From the NCBI RefSeq assembly GCF_900105115.1, contig NZ_FNRV01000001.1, positions 4,448,501 to 4,512,500 on the forward strand: a stretch of 64,000 bases of DNA, given 5' to 3'. A model generated the notes under the pieces. The model worked only from the letters and a program-made list of their open reading frames with translations, did no database searches and was not told where the DNA came from. Position 1 is the first letter of the stretch. The number at the start of each line of letters is the position of its first letter. A program made the position numbers and the translations under genes. Shown here one piece after another: positions 50,834 through 59,580 of this stretch. The stretch is from Pseudomonas mohnii. Its GTDB lineage: Bacteria > Pseudomonadota > Gammaproteobacteria > Pseudomonadales > Pseudomonadaceae.

Positions 50834-51709
50834 CTAGCGCAAAAACGCCTGCCGATATTCGCCCGGCGTCCCCCCCGAGACCTGGCGAAACCGGTTGGTG
50901 AAGTGACTGGCACTGGCAAATCCGCAGGCCAGCGCGATGTCCCCCAGCGGCTGCGATGTCGAGCGCAACAACTCCCGCGCCCGGCCCAGTCGCCGTGCCA
51001 GCACGTACTGATGCGGCGGCAGGCCGAAGCTTTCGCGGAACATCCGCGCAAAGTGGTATTCCGACAGCGCGCACAGCGCTGCCAGTTGTCCCAGGCTGAT
51101 GGCTTCGCCCAACTGGCTGTCGATGTATTCCACCAACTGTCGCCGCTGATGCGCCGCCAACCCGCCCTTGAGTCGTAATCCGTCGCGCAGGCCGACCTGA
51201 CTGAGCAAGGCATGGCTGAGCATTTCGTGGGCCAGGCTGCTGGTGAGCAGGCGTTCGCCGGGTTCATCCCAATTGAGGCCGATCATCTGCCTAAAGCGCC
51301 GCGCTTGCAGCGGGTCGTCGAGGAACGTGCCTTCGCGCAACTGCACTTCACGGGGCTCGCGGTCCAGCAGCGTGACGCAGCCGAGGGCGAATTGTTCCGG
51401 GCTGAAATAGAGGTGGGCCAGACGAATGTCGCCGTTGATCACCCAGCCTGACTGATGATCGGCCGGCAGGATGCACAGCTTGTCCGGTCCACCCTTGGTG
51501 CCGGGCTGATCGCGGCGAAAAGTGCCGGTGCCGCCCGCGATGTAGCAGGACAAAGTGTGGTGGCTCGGCGCTTCGTAATCCTGGGCGTCGTGATGGTTGC
51601 TCCACAAGGCTGCCGCCATGCCGTCACCGAGCTCGGCGCTGTGCTCGAGGCGAGCATTGGGCGAGCGGTTGAGGGCTTGAAAGACTTGCAGGGTTTCCAG
51701 TGCGGGCAT
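50834..51709 (-). CDS. AraC family transcriptional regulator
   Basis: 291 residues: an N-terminal ligand or dimer domain (HTLSCYIAGGTGTFRRDQPG) and a C-terminal AraC double helix-turn-helix (about 190-290: EAISLGQLAALCALSEYHFA, then PLGDIALACGFASASHFTNR and FRQVSGGTPGEYRQ). It is divergent from the DMT exporter gene at 51848, with about 140 bp between, and may control it. The inducer is unknown. Confidence 0.92.
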   Translation of the reverse strand: MPALETLQVFQALNRSPNARLEHSAELGDGMAAALWSNHHDAQDYEAPSHHTLSCYIAGGTGTFRRDQPGTKGGPDKLCILPADHQSGWVINGDIRLAHLYFSPEQFALGCVTLLDREPREVQLREGTFLDDPLQARRFRQMIGLNWDEPGERLLTSSLAHEMLSHALLSQVGLRDGLRLKGGLAAHQRRQLVEYIDSQLGEAISLGQLAALCALSEYHFARMFRESFGLPPHQYVLARRLGRARELLRSTSQPLGDIALACGFASASHFTNRFRQVSGGTPGEYRQAFLR

Positions 51710-51847
51710 GATCAGTTCTCTCCAACGCCTTGCATCCTACTCCGTAGGCGTGCGCCTGCCAGCCAGTGGCGCGACAAAAGCGCAAGTTTATGCAAGTGCG
51801 CCATGGTGCGACGCAGGACACTGGGCACCTATCGAGGAGCCTTTGTC

Positions 51848-52750
51848 ATGAACCTTTCGTTGTATTTGTTGACCGTGCTGATCTGGGGCACCACCTGGAT
51901 TGCCTTGAAATGGCAGTTGGGTGTCGTGGCGATTCCCGTGTCGATCGTTTATCGCTTCGGCCTCGCCGCACTGGTGCTGTTTGTAATGTTGCTGCTCAGT
52001 CGGCGGTTACAGGTGATGAACCGTCGTGGGCATTTGATTTGCCTGGCGCAAGGGCTGTGCCTGTTCTGCGTCAACTTCATGTGCTTCCTGACGGCCAGCC
52101 AGTGGATTCCGAGCGGTCTGGTCGCCGTGGTGTTTTCCACCGCGACACTGTGGAACGCCCTCAATGCACGGGTGTTCTTCGGCCAGAAAATTGCCCGCAA
52201 CGTGCTGATGGGCGGCGCGCTGGGCTTGTGCGGCCTGGGCCTGCTGTTCTGGCCGGGACTGGTCGGCCATACCGCCAGCCCGCAAACCCTGCTCGGCCTG
52301 GGTCTGGCGCTGTGCGGCACCCTGTGTTTCTCGGCGGGCAACATGCTGTCGAGCCTGCAACAGAAGGCCGGGCTCAAGCCGCTGACCACCAACGCCTGGG
52401 GCATGGCCTATGGCGCGGCGATGCTGTCGGTGTGGTGCCTGGTCAAGGGCATTCCATTCGATGTGGAGTGGAGCGCCCGCTACATCGGTTCGCTGTTGTA
52501 CCTGGTCATTCCGGGTTCGGTGATTGGTTTCACGGCTTACTTGACACTGGTCGGGCGTATGGGGCCGGAGCGCGCCGCGTATTGCACCGTGTTGTTCCCG
52601 GTGGTGGCGCTGAACGTGTCTGCGTTCGCCGAGGGGTATCAATGGACCTTGCCGGCCCTGATGGGGCTGGTGCTGGTGATGCTGGGCAACGTACTGGTGT
52701 TCCGCAAGCCCAAGGCGCCGATGGTTCAAGGCAATGGCAAGCTGGCTTGA
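51848..52750 (+). CDS. EamA/DMT family transporter
   Basis: 300 residues from the ATG at 51848 (GAGGAGCC ahead). About ten membrane helices with two EamA repeats (LYLLTVLIWGTTWIALKWQL at the N-terminus, then LSSLQQKAGLKPLTTNAWGM and YLTLVGRMGPERAAYCTVLF). Members export metabolites or amino acids through the inner membrane. The substrate is unknown. The divergent AraC gene is a candidate regulator. The upstream open frame to 51455 is a shadow of the AraC gene. Confidence 0.9.
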   Translation: MNLSLYLLTVLIWGTTWIALKWQLGVVAIPVSIVYRFGLAALVLFVMLLLSRRLQVMNRRGHLICLAQGLCLFCVNFMCFLTASQWIPSGLVAVVFSTATLWNALNARVFFGQKIARNVLMGGALGLCGLGLLFWPGLVGHTASPQTLLGLGLALCGTLCFSAGNMLSSLQQKAGLKPLTTNAWGMAYGAAMLSVWCLVKGIPFDVEWSARYIGSLLYLVIPGSVIGFTAYLTLVGRMGPERAAYCTVLFPVVALNVSAFAEGYQWTLPALMGLVLVMLGNVLVFRKPKAPMVQGNGKLA

Positions 52751-52775
52751 AGCCTTGTCAGGGTCGAGTGTGTTT

Positions 52776-53285
52776 TCAACGCTCGATCCTGATCGCCACG
52801 TACAGCAGCGATGGCAACATGAAGTCGACAATATGCTGGGCCCAGTCTTTGTAGTTCCAGTGTTGCGATTGGTCCATATTGAACCACTCGGCACCAATGA
52901 CTTGGAAACAGAGGTAATAAAGAAAGAGTGCAATCAATAAGCCGATAATGGCGAACTTCTTCGCTTCGTGGAATTTCTTGCTGCTGGAGTTGATGTTCTT
53001 GTACAGATAGTACGTGCCCATGATGCAGAAGGTCGTGTACATGACTTCAAGGGTAATGATCAGCCAGTAAATCCGATGCTGGAGAATGGGCGAGGCAATC
53101 GCTCGTTCGCTGTACCTGAAACTCGCATGGGTGGTGTCCATGCTCAGGATATGCGACAGGTACTCATAGTTGGTGGCGTAATCGGTAATGTTGCTGTACA
53201 TCACCAGCAAGCCGAAGAAACTGACGAATAACATCAGTGTGGCTTTACTGAATTTTATAACCTGGTTGGTCGTGATTTGGCTCAA
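52776..53285 (-). CDS. DUF2165 family membrane protein
   Basis: 169 residues from a TTG at 53285 with GGAG ahead; no in-frame ATG is better. Four membrane helices at about 12-30, 72-92, 108-128 and 147-165, with the DUF2165 pattern (FFGLLVMYSNITDYATNYEY, HILSMDTTHASFRYSERAI, WLIITLEVMYTTFCIMGTYY). The function is unknown. Base composition is more AT-rich than neighbours, suggesting possible transfer. Confidence 0.8.
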   Translation of the reverse strand: MSQITTNQVIKFSKATLMLFVSFFGLLVMYSNITDYATNYEYLSHILSMDTTHASFRYSERAIASPILQHRIYWLIITLEVMYTTFCIMGTYYLYKNINSSSKKFHEAKKFAIIGLLIALFLYYLCFQVIGAEWFNMDQSQHWNYKDWAQHIVDFMLPSLLYVAIRIER

Positions 53286-53451
53286 GGTGTATGTGCTCCA
53301 TAACTAAAATATCGGGTGTTTTTTAGTCTGGAGTTTATACGGCGGATTATTTAATTGGCCGTGAACTGAATTGCAGGATATGTATCGGTAAGTTGAATCT
53401 CCGGGCATTAGTGTGAACGGGCAGGCGACTGTAACGCCTGCCCGTTTTTAA

Positions 53452-54426
53452 TCAGCCTTTCCAGACTTGCGGGTTGACCAGATCTTGCGGTCGCTCACCC
53501 AACAAGGCGCTGCGCAGGTTGGCCACGGCACGATTGGCCATGGCTTCGCGGGTTTCGTGGGTCGCCGAGCCAATGTGCGGAAGCGTCACGGCGTTTTTCA
53601 GCTGAAACAGTGGCGACTCGGCCAGCGGCTCCTTTTCGTACACGTCCAGCCCGGCGCCGCGAATCCGGTTGTTCTGCAAGGCTTCGATCAGTGCCGGTTC
53701 GTCGACCACCGGGCCGCGAGCGATGTTCACCAGAATCGCGCTCGGCTTCATCAGCGCCAGTTCGCGATGGCTGATCAGGTGTTTGGTTTTCTCGCTGAGT
53801 GGTACCACCAGGCAGACGAAATCGGCTTCGGCCAACAGTTCATCCAGGCTGCGCATCTGTGCGCCGAGCTCTTGTTCCAGCGCGGTCTTGCGGCTGTTAC
53901 CGCTGTAGAGGATCGGCATGTTGAAACCGAAGCGCCCACGGCGAGCGATGGCCGCGCCGATGTTGCCCATGCCGACGATACCCAGGGTCTTGCCATGCAC
54001 GTCGCAACCGAACAACGCCGTGCCGACGCTCGCCTGCCATTGGCCGGCCTTGGTCCAGGCGTCGAGTTCCGCCACGCGCCGGGCACTGCTCATCAGCAGG
54101 GCGAACGCCAGATCAGCGGTGCTTTCCGTGAGCACGTCCGGGGTGTTGGTGAGCATGATCCCGCGCTCACTGAGGTACGCGACATCATAGTTGTCGTAGC
54201 CCACCGACACGCTGGACACCACCTCCAGTTTCGCGGCGTTCTCCAGTTGGGCGCGACCGAGTTTGCGGCCGACGCCGATCAGGCCATGGGCATGGGGCAG
54301 GGCTTCATTGAACTGGGCGTTGATGTCGCCATTTTTCGGATTCGGCACGATGACGTCGAAGTCTTGTTGCAGGCGTTCGACCATTTCAGGCGTGACGCGG
54401 CTGAAGGCGAGGACGGTCTTTTTCAT
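53452..54426 (-). CDS. 2-hydroxyacid dehydrogenase (glyoxylate/2-ketogluconate reductase type)
   Basis: 324 residues from the ATG at 54426 (MKKTVLAFSRVTPEMVERLQ). D-isomer-specific dehydrogenase fold: NAD motif GIVGMGNIGAAIARRGRFGF, catalytic Arg in LVNIARGPVVDEPAL, Glu in GAGLDVYEKEPLAESP and His in LPHIGSATHET. Closest to GhrB/TkrA enzymes, which reduce glyoxylate, hydroxypyruvate or 2-ketogluconate. No gluconate cluster lies beside it, so the substrate stays open. Confidence 0.9.
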   Translation of the reverse strand: MKKTVLAFSRVTPEMVERLQQDFDVIVPNPKNGDINAQFNEALPHAHGLIGVGRKLGRAQLENAAKLEVVSSVSVGYDNYDVAYLSERGIMLTNTPDVLTESTADLAFALLMSSARRVAELDAWTKAGQWQASVGTALFGCDVHGKTLGIVGMGNIGAAIARRGRFGFNMPILYSGNSRKTALEQELGAQMRSLDELLAEADFVCLVVPLSEKTKHLISHRELALMKPSAILVNIARGPVVDEPALIEALQNNRIRGAGLDVYEKEPLAESPLFQLKNAVTLPHIGSATHETREAMANRAVANLRSALLGERPQDLVNPQVWKG

Positions 54427-54462
54427 GGGGCGGGGCTCGTCAAGGCGGAGGAGAATGCTTAG

Positions 54463-54552
54463 CAAGCTACAAGTATCAAGTGGCAAGCTGCAAGCCTAAA
54501 AGCCGTACCCATCGCTTTTTAACTTGAGGCTCACCGCTTGAAGCTTGTAGCT
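54463..54552. repeat. Inverted repeat of the CTTGAAGCTTGTAGCT family, copy B
   Basis: The left part (54463-54495) has AGCAAGCTACAAG and GGCAAGCTGCAAG; the right part (54534-54552) ends CCGCTTGAAGCTTGTAGCT, an exact 19-bp match to 20273-20291. It lies between the dehydrogenase start and the small gene at 54627. Confidence 0.75.
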
Positions 54553-54626
54553 GCCGTTCCGCTATACTGCCGCCTTTCGTGGCTCGCTGACCGGGCCCGA
54601 CACTTTACGCATCACCCGGAGCTTTC

Positions 54627-54884
54627 ATGACTTCCCCGAAACAACCGCCGGTCGCCGACACCTTGAGCGACGAGCAGGCAGAGCTGCCAGACAGCGTCGA
54701 CTCCAGCGCCGACAGCGAAACCAAAGCCGCCATCCCGGCGTTCAAGTTCCCGTTCAAGCCAGGAGAATTGGCCGGCGCCAAGAACGCCAGCCAGCCGTGG
54801 TACAAGAACGGCGCCAAGAACGGCCACACCAAGACGCCGGGCATGGCGCCGCCAGGGACCCGGCGTTCGATGGGCAAGCGCTAG
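54627..54884 (+). CDS. Small conserved hypothetical protein
   Basis: 85 residues, hydrophilic and probably partly disordered. It has an acidic N-terminal half (LSDEQAELPDSVDSSADSET) and a basic, glycine- and proline-rich C-terminal half (FKFPFKPGELAGAKNASQPW, GMAPPGTRRSMGKR). No signal peptide, helix or known motif. It has GGAG ahead of the ATG and fairly regular codon use, which supports a real gene. A basic tail might bind nucleic acid; that is only a guess. Confidence 0.75.
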   Translation: MTSPKQPPVADTLSDEQAELPDSVDSSADSETKAAIPAFKFPFKPGELAGAKNASQPWYKNGAKNGHTKTPGMAPPGTRRSMGKR

Positions 54885-54916
54885 GTTCCAGGCTTTGCGG
54901 TGTCAGGCCGGCCTTT

Positions 54917-54967
54917 GCTCCCGCAATTGGAATGCATTCCCCTGTGGGAGCGAGCTTGCTTGCAATG
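54917..54967. repeat. REP-like inverted repeat with a GGAATGCATTCC linker, copy 2
   Basis: It holds the same linker palindrome at 54929-54940 and the same 30 bases (54925-54954) as the element at 50738. The left arm is shorter (GCTCCCGC). Confidence 0.7.
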
Positions 54968-54997
54968 ACGCCCTCACAGGCGACACATTTTTTAGAC

Positions 54998-55747
54998 TCA
55001 AGCCACCCGCAACGAAATAAACGAGTAGTTCGCCGGCGCCTGCGTTGCCACTTGCCCACCGGCATCCGTGACCTGCCTGGCGATATCTTCACCGGACACA
55101 TGGAACAGCCATTCGCTGTCCCACTGCGGCAACGTCTGCCCGGCCAAGTCGTCGAGGATCGAGGCAAACTCGTTCATGTCCGGCAGATAAGCGGTAAATC
55201 CATCCCCCTTCAGCGCCGTCGTGCGAATCCCCAATAGCGCGCAAATCGCATCCTTCATCTGAATATCATCGCGATCCGCCTGGCGGGAACGCTCAATCAG
55301 TACCCGGAGCTCGCGGTCCACCAACTCACCGCCAACGATCAGGTCCGGCCCTTTTTCCCATGACTCGGACGGGCACTCCTTGATGGCCGGGTTGAGTGCG
55401 ATGTGCGGATTGATTTCCATCGGATAAATGCGGCACACCAATGGCCGGCGCTCGTAGATGCGGCAGAGGTTGTCCTCGTCAAGATTCCGGCAGGGGCCGA
55501 CGTTGTAGGCAGCAAAGGTGATGGCGACGTACGCCGCGGATTCGCCGCTGTGAACCACTGCCGAGCGGCGCTCAGCGTGGTCGCGTTGCTGCGCCGGCAG
55601 GCCCAGGCCGTTGCCCAGGAACGCCTCCACCAGCACGATCACCTGCCCGCCATCGGCCGCCCACATCCGGGCTTCGGGCAGGGTCAGGGGCACATGGTGA
55701 TCGTTGCAGCATTTGCCACAGCCTACGCAGGAAAACGTCGTATTCAT
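54998..55747 (-). CDS. YkgJ family cysteine-cluster protein
   Basis: 249 residues. The N-terminal cluster CVGCGKCCNDHHVPLT and the later GPCRNLDEDNLCRIYERRP and LVCRIYPMEINP supply the cysteines of the YkgJ/CxxCxxCC family, thought to bind a zinc or iron-sulfur centre. A C-terminal extension from about residue 135 has no known domain. The function is unknown. It appears to be a single-gene unit on the minus strand. Confidence 0.88.
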   Translation of the reverse strand: MNTTFSCVGCGKCCNDHHVPLTLPEARMWAADGGQVIVLVEAFLGNGLGLPAQQRDHAERRSAVVHSGESAAYVAITFAAYNVGPCRNLDEDNLCRIYERRPLVCRIYPMEINPHIALNPAIKECPSESWEKGPDLIVGGELVDRELRVLIERSRQADRDDIQMKDAICALLGIRTTALKGDGFTAYLPDMNEFASILDDLAGQTLPQWDSEWLFHVSGEDIARQVTDAGGQVATQAPANYSFISLRVA

Positions 55748-55825
55748 TGAGCGCTCAGTCGCGTCGAGGGAAGAGGCGACAGGATGTCACCGTGAAGTCT
55801 GCTGCCGAAGCAAGTTATGCGCCAT

Positions 55826-56152
55826 TCACTGTGCCTTGACGGCGGGGTAAATCGAGTCCCATTCGGTGACATACGCGGTTTTGCTTTTTTTGTTGTAGAG
55901 ACACAGCTCGGTGCCTTGCGCGCCTTTCATGTGTTTTTGCGGGTACTGACCTTGCAGCAGGAGCGCGGTGTAGCCGACGCGGTCGTCGAACTGGGCGGCA
56001 TTGCCCACGGGGTTGGCATTCTTCAAGCCACTGGCCTTGGTGCAGCTGGCCAGGACGGTTTTGTCGTAAGCGGCCCACGCGACGGGACTGGAAGCCTGGA
56101 CCTGGGTGGCGAGGGCGGTGAGGCAGAGTAAGGTCAGGGTGGCGGCTTTCAT
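55826..56152 (-). CDS. Small secreted hypothetical protein
   Basis: 108 residues from the ATG at 56152. Signal peptide MKAATLTLLCLTALATQVQA, then a mature part with two cysteines (VLASCTKASGLKN and GTELCLYNKKSKT), probably one disulfide, in the periplasm. The open frame extends to 56260 but the signal peptide fixes the start; purine-rich AAAGGA lies ahead of the ATG. No known function. Confidence 0.82.
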   Translation of the reverse strand: MKAATLTLLCLTALATQVQASSPVAWAAYDKTVLASCTKASGLKNANPVGNAAQFDDRVGYTALLLQGQYPQKHMKGAQGTELCLYNKKSKTAYVTEWDSIYPAVKAQ

Positions 56153-56210
56153 GGTCCGGAAATCCTTTTGGAGGGCGAAGGACCGGATTATGCCTGAAGG
56201 AGGGTGTTCG

Positions 56211-56693
56211 TCAGGCTGGAACCGGTTCCCGGCGAACCACATACATCCCGACGCTTTCATACAACCGCTGCGCGCGCAGGTTGTCTTCCAGCACCTTCAA
56301 GTCCACAAAACCTTCGCGGCGTTGCTGGAATACCTTGAACGCGTGCAGCAGCAAAGCGCGGCCCAGACCTCGCCGTTGAGCCCGTGGATGCACCACCAGG
56401 TCTTTGATGTAGGCGCTGGTCCAGCACTGGCACACGGCAACCACACCTTCGGCATCCAGGGCAATGAAACACAGGTCGGGATCGTATTCGGGGTCGGTTT
56501 CAAATTGCCGTTGCCAGCACTCCAGCGCCGGTACGCACCCACCGCCCTCGCGGTAACCCAGTGTCATTAACTGATGGGCGGTGTCGGCAAGTTCAGGGCG
56601 GTAGCGGGTCAATTGAAGATCGCCTGGCCAAGGGATGGCCGGCACAGCCTCGGCGAGGTTGCGCCGCATCAACAAGCAAAAGTCCTCGGCCAA
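56211..56693 (-). CDS. GNAT family N-acetyltransferase
   Basis: 160 residues with the acetyl-CoA motif A VHPRAQRRGLGRALLLHAFK (V, then R/Q-X-X-G-X-G/A) and the C-terminal motif B region LRAQRLYESVGMYVV. It would transfer acetyl to an amine; the acceptor is not predicted. It lies 3 bases after the CheV stop and on the same strand, so it may be co-transcribed with cheV. Confidence 0.88.
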   Translation of the reverse strand: MAEDFCLLMRRNLAEAVPAIPWPGDLQLTRYRPELADTAHQLMTLGYREGGGCVPALECWQRQFETDPEYDPDLCFIALDAEGVVAVCQCWTSAYIKDLVVHPRAQRRGLGRALLLHAFKVFQQRREGFVDLKVLEDNLRAQRLYESVGMYVVRREPVPA

Positions 56694-56696
56694 GAC

Positions 56697-57599
56697 TCAA
56701 TGACCCTGTTCAGCCACAGCCTTGGCTGCCGTGATCAGGCACTGGGTCAGTTCGGGCGAGGAGAACTTGGTCAGCACCGCGTTGGCACCGGCCTGACGAG
56801 CCTTTTCACTGTTCATCGCGCTGTCCAGCGAGGTATGCAGCAGCACATAGAGGTGCGCAAAATCCGGCGTTTCGCGCAGGGTTCGGGTGAAGGCGTAGCC
56901 GTCCATTTCGGACATTTCGATGTCCGAGACAATCAGATTGATCTGCTGGGCGGTGCCTTGTAAATCCAGCAGGCAGTCGATGGCTTCCTTGGCGCTGCGC
57001 GCCGTATGGCATTGCAGGCCAAGATTGCGCAACGTGTGCACTGATTGCTGCAGGGCCACCTGACTGTCATCGACCACCAGAATCCGTGCGTTGCCCAACA
57101 GCTCGGCGTCTTCCATGCTCAGTTCGGTCGGTGCCGTTTCGATCTGCGCCGGGGCGATGCCGTGGATGACTTTTTCGATGTCCAGTACCTGCACCAGGGT
57201 GCCATCGACCGAGGTCACGCCGGTGATGTACGAGCGCACCCCGCCGGAGCCGAAGGGCGGCGGACGGATATCGGTGGTCAGGCAGTGAACGATCTTGCTC
57301 ACCGCCTGGACGTGCAGGCCCTGCTTGGAGCGGCTGACGTCGGTGACGATCAGGCAGCCGCCATTCGGGTCTTCCAGCGGACGTTCGCCGATGGCGCGGC
57401 TCAGGTCGATCACTGACAGCGACGCACCACGCAGCGTGGCAATGCCTTTGACGTGGGGGTGCGACTCCGGCAGCTTGGTCAGCGGCGGGCAGGGGATGAT
57501 TTCACTGACTTTGAGCAGGTTGATTGCCATCAACTTGCCGCTGCGCAAGGTAAACAGCAGAAGCGACAGTGAATCTGCACGGGCTTTGATGGAAGACAT
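56697..57599 (-). CDS. cheV: Chemotaxis protein CheV
   Basis: 300 residues from the ATG at 57599. A CheW-like coupling domain (about 1-150: FTLRSGKLMAINLLKVSEII, VKGIATLRGASLSVIDLSRA, SYITGVTSVDGTLVQVLDIE) is followed by a receiver domain (ILVVDDSQ, phospho-acceptor Asp226 in VSDIEMSEMDGY, and LTKF lysine). It links chemoreceptors to CheA and dampens signalling when phosphorylated. The preceding frame to 57704 runs through repeat sequence and is excluded. A GNAT gene follows directly. Confidence 0.93.
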   Translation of the reverse strand: MSSIKARADSLSLLLFTLRSGKLMAINLLKVSEIIPCPPLTKLPESHPHVKGIATLRGASLSVIDLSRAIGERPLEDPNGGCLIVTDVSRSKQGLHVQAVSKIVHCLTTDIRPPPFGSGGVRSYITGVTSVDGTLVQVLDIEKVIHGIAPAQIETAPTELSMEDAELLGNARILVVDDSQVALQQSVHTLRNLGLQCHTARSAKEAIDCLLDLQGTAQQINLIVSDIEMSEMDGYAFTRTLRETPDFAHLYVLLHTSLDSAMNSEKARQAGANAVLTKFSSPELTQCLITAAKAVAEQGH

Positions 57600-57724
57600 A
57601 TGTACCTTCTTGGGAAAAAGGTGATGGGCTATCGCGAGGATCGCCAATAACTTCGATGCCGGGTTATCGACTTGTTGGGGGCAGGCTTTAGGGCCAATAC
57701 CCATCCATTGGTTTTAGCACGACT

Positions 57725-57847
57725 CCTGTGGCGAGGGGGCTTGCCCCGTTGGGTCGCGAAGCGGCCCCAGCTTTTTACCCGCCAATCCGAATCGTCAGGA
57801 TTTACGACCGCTTTGCGGCCGAACGGGGCAAGCTCTCTCGCCACAGG
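57725..57847. repeat. Long REP-like inverted repeat, second type
   Basis: The outer arms CCTGTGGCGAGGGGGCTTGC and GCAAGCTCTCTCGCCACAGG are inverted and about 85 bp apart. The inside holds another inverted pair (GGTCGCGAAGCGGCC with CGACCGCTTTGCGGCC). It lies between cheV and norR. Confidence 0.75.
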
Positions 57848-57873
57848 TGTGTGATTCGGGCACAAGTTCGGCG

Positions 57874-59424
57874 TCACTTCATGCCGAGCCTCTTGGCCAT
57901 CCGCCCAAGATTCGCCCGATCCAGGCCCAGCTCACGCGCCGCACTCGCCCAGTTGTTGTGATGCCGCTCCAGGCACGCGCCGATCAACTGGCGCTGATAG
58001 TTTTCAGTGGCTTCGCGCAAATCCCCCGTGAGCAAAGCCATGGCGGCGGGGGCCGGTTGCTCGGAGGGTGCTTGCGCATTGGCATTGGGCAGGTCCAGGT
58101 CCGCCGCGCTCAAGCTGAGAATCTTTGGCCGTTCCTTGCAGTTACCCAAGGCTTTCAGGGCGCTGCGGCCGATCAAGTGTTCCAGCTCCCGCACATTGCC
58201 CGGCCAGTCGTAAGCCAGCAGGGCAGCCTGGGCATCGGTGCTCAGGCGCAGGCTGTTGAGTCCCATGCGCGAGCGGTTTTGCTCCAGGAAGTAGCCGCTG
58301 AGCAGCAGCACATCCCGCCCGCGATCACGCAGTGCCGGTACTAATAGTGGGTAAACGCTGAGGCGGTGATAGAAGTCGGCGCGATAACGGCCGCTGCGCA
58401 CTTCTTCGGCCAGGTCGCGGTTGGTCGCCGCGATCAGCCGCACGTCGACCTGATGCTCGGTATCCGAACCCAGTCGCTGCAATTGACCGCTTTGCAGCAC
58501 TCGCAGCAATTTGGCCTGTACGGTCAGGGACAGCTCGCCGACTTCATCGAGAAACAACGTGCCGCCATTGGCCAGTTCAAACTTGCCGCGCCGATCATTC
58601 ATCGCCCCGGTAAAGGCGCCGCGCACGTGGCCAAACAGTTCACTCTCCACCAGTGTGTCCGGCAGTGCGGCGCAATTGAGGCTGATGATCGGTTTGTCGG
58701 CCCGGGTCGAAGCGGCGTGAATGGCCTGGGCTACCAGTTCCTTGCCGACCCCGGTTTCTCCGGTGATCAGCACGGTCAGGTCGCTGCCGCCCACCAGGTT
58801 GATTTCTTCCACCAGGCGCTTGTGCGCCTTGCTCTGGCCGATCATTTCACGGCTCTGCTGACCGCTGGCCTGACGGTACACCTCGGCGCGCTGGTGTTCG
58901 TCCTCGACGCGATTGTTCAGGCGCTCGATGCGTTCGGCGGCATTGACCGTAGCGGCGGCGAGGCTGGCGAAGGCTTCCAGCGAATCGAGTTCGATCGGTT
59001 GAAACTGTTCCGGATCGAGGGCGTCGAGGGTCAGCAGCCCCCACGGACGCTCATCGATAAACAGCGGACAGCCCATGCAGTCATGGACTTCCAGATGATC
59101 ATCCAGCCCCTCGACCAGGCCGTCATATGGGTCGGGCAGGTCGCTGTCGGCGGCGAAGCGGGTCGGCCCGGAACTGCTGAGCAAGGCTTCGAAGCGCGGG
59201 TGTTCACTGACTTTGAAGCGGCGGCCGAGGGTGTCGGTACTCAAGCCATCGACGGCCAGCGGCACCAGCCATTCGCCGTCGAGGCGCAGCAGGGCGGCCG
59301 CATCGCAAGGGAGCAGGGCGCGCATGGCTTCCAGCAAGCGCCGATAGCGCTCGCCTTCGGGCAGTTCGCGGGACAGGTCCGAGACCAGTGGCAGCAGGGC
59401 GGTTAGCAGGGATTTTGCAGTCAT
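57874..59424 (-). CDS. norR: Nitric-oxide-responsive sigma-54 activator NorR
   Basis: 516 residues: an N-terminal GAF domain that binds NO at iron (about 20-165), an AAA+ domain with Walker A ITGETGVGKEL, the sigma-54 contact loop GAFTGA and ATNRDLAEEVRSGRYRADFY, and a C-terminal Fis-type helix-turn-helix (NNWASAARELGLDRANLGRM). It is divergent from the flavohaemoglobin gene it should activate. TGGAG lies ahead of its ATG at 59424. Three GTC-N5-GAC sites are in the shared region, one covering its own start codon. Confidence 0.95.
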   Translation of the reverse strand: MTAKSLLTALLPLVSDLSRELPEGERYRRLLEAMRALLPCDAAALLRLDGEWLVPLAVDGLSTDTLGRRFKVSEHPRFEALLSSSGPTRFAADSDLPDPYDGLVEGLDDHLEVHDCMGCPLFIDERPWGLLTLDALDPEQFQPIELDSLEAFASLAAATVNAAERIERLNNRVEDEHQRAEVYRQASGQQSREMIGQSKAHKRLVEEINLVGGSDLTVLITGETGVGKELVAQAIHAASTRADKPIISLNCAALPDTLVESELFGHVRGAFTGAMNDRRGKFELANGGTLFLDEVGELSLTVQAKLLRVLQSGQLQRLGSDTEHQVDVRLIAATNRDLAEEVRSGRYRADFYHRLSVYPLLVPALRDRGRDVLLLSGYFLEQNRSRMGLNSLRLSTDAQAALLAYDWPGNVRELEHLIGRSALKALGNCKERPKILSLSAADLDLPNANAQAPSEQPAPAAMALLTGDLREATENYQRQLIGACLERHHNNWASAARELGLDRANLGRMAKRLGMK

Positions 59425-59430
59425 AGTGAC
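59420..59430. promoter_or_regulatory. NorR site 1
   Basis: GTCATAGTGAC fits GT-N7-AC, here in the tighter form GTC-N5-GAC. It overlaps the norR start codon (59422-59424). Confidence 0.65.
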
Positions 59431-59438
59431 TCCATGTA

Positions 59439-59449
59439 GTCAGTGTGAC
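59439..59449. promoter_or_regulatory. NorR site 2
   Basis: GTCAGTGTGAC fits GTC-N5-GAC, 19 bp from site 1. Confidence 0.65.
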
Positions 59450-59464
59450 TATAAGGCAAGCTGT

Positions 59465-59475
59465 GTCGATATGAC
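59465..59475. promoter_or_regulatory. NorR site 3
   Basis: GTCGATATGAC fits GTC-N5-GAC, 26 bp from site 2 and about 42 bp ahead of the sigma-54-like promoter. Confidence 0.65.
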
Positions 59476-59516
59476 TATCTTGTCTATAAGTTATTGATTT
59501 TTAACAATATAAATAT

Positions 59517-59532
59517 TGGCATGGAAACTGAT
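59517..59532 (+). promoter_or_regulatory. Candidate sigma-54 promoter of the flavohaemoglobin gene
   Basis: TGGCATGGAAACTGAT resembles TGGCAC-N5-TTGCA: the -24 element TGGCA is full, while the -12 element keeps only the TG. It lies 49 to 64 bases ahead of the ATG at 59581. Confidence 0.5.
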
Positions 59533-59580
59533 AAGTACAGGGCAAACGTTGAGAAAACCTCGTTGCCCTGGAGTCACTTT

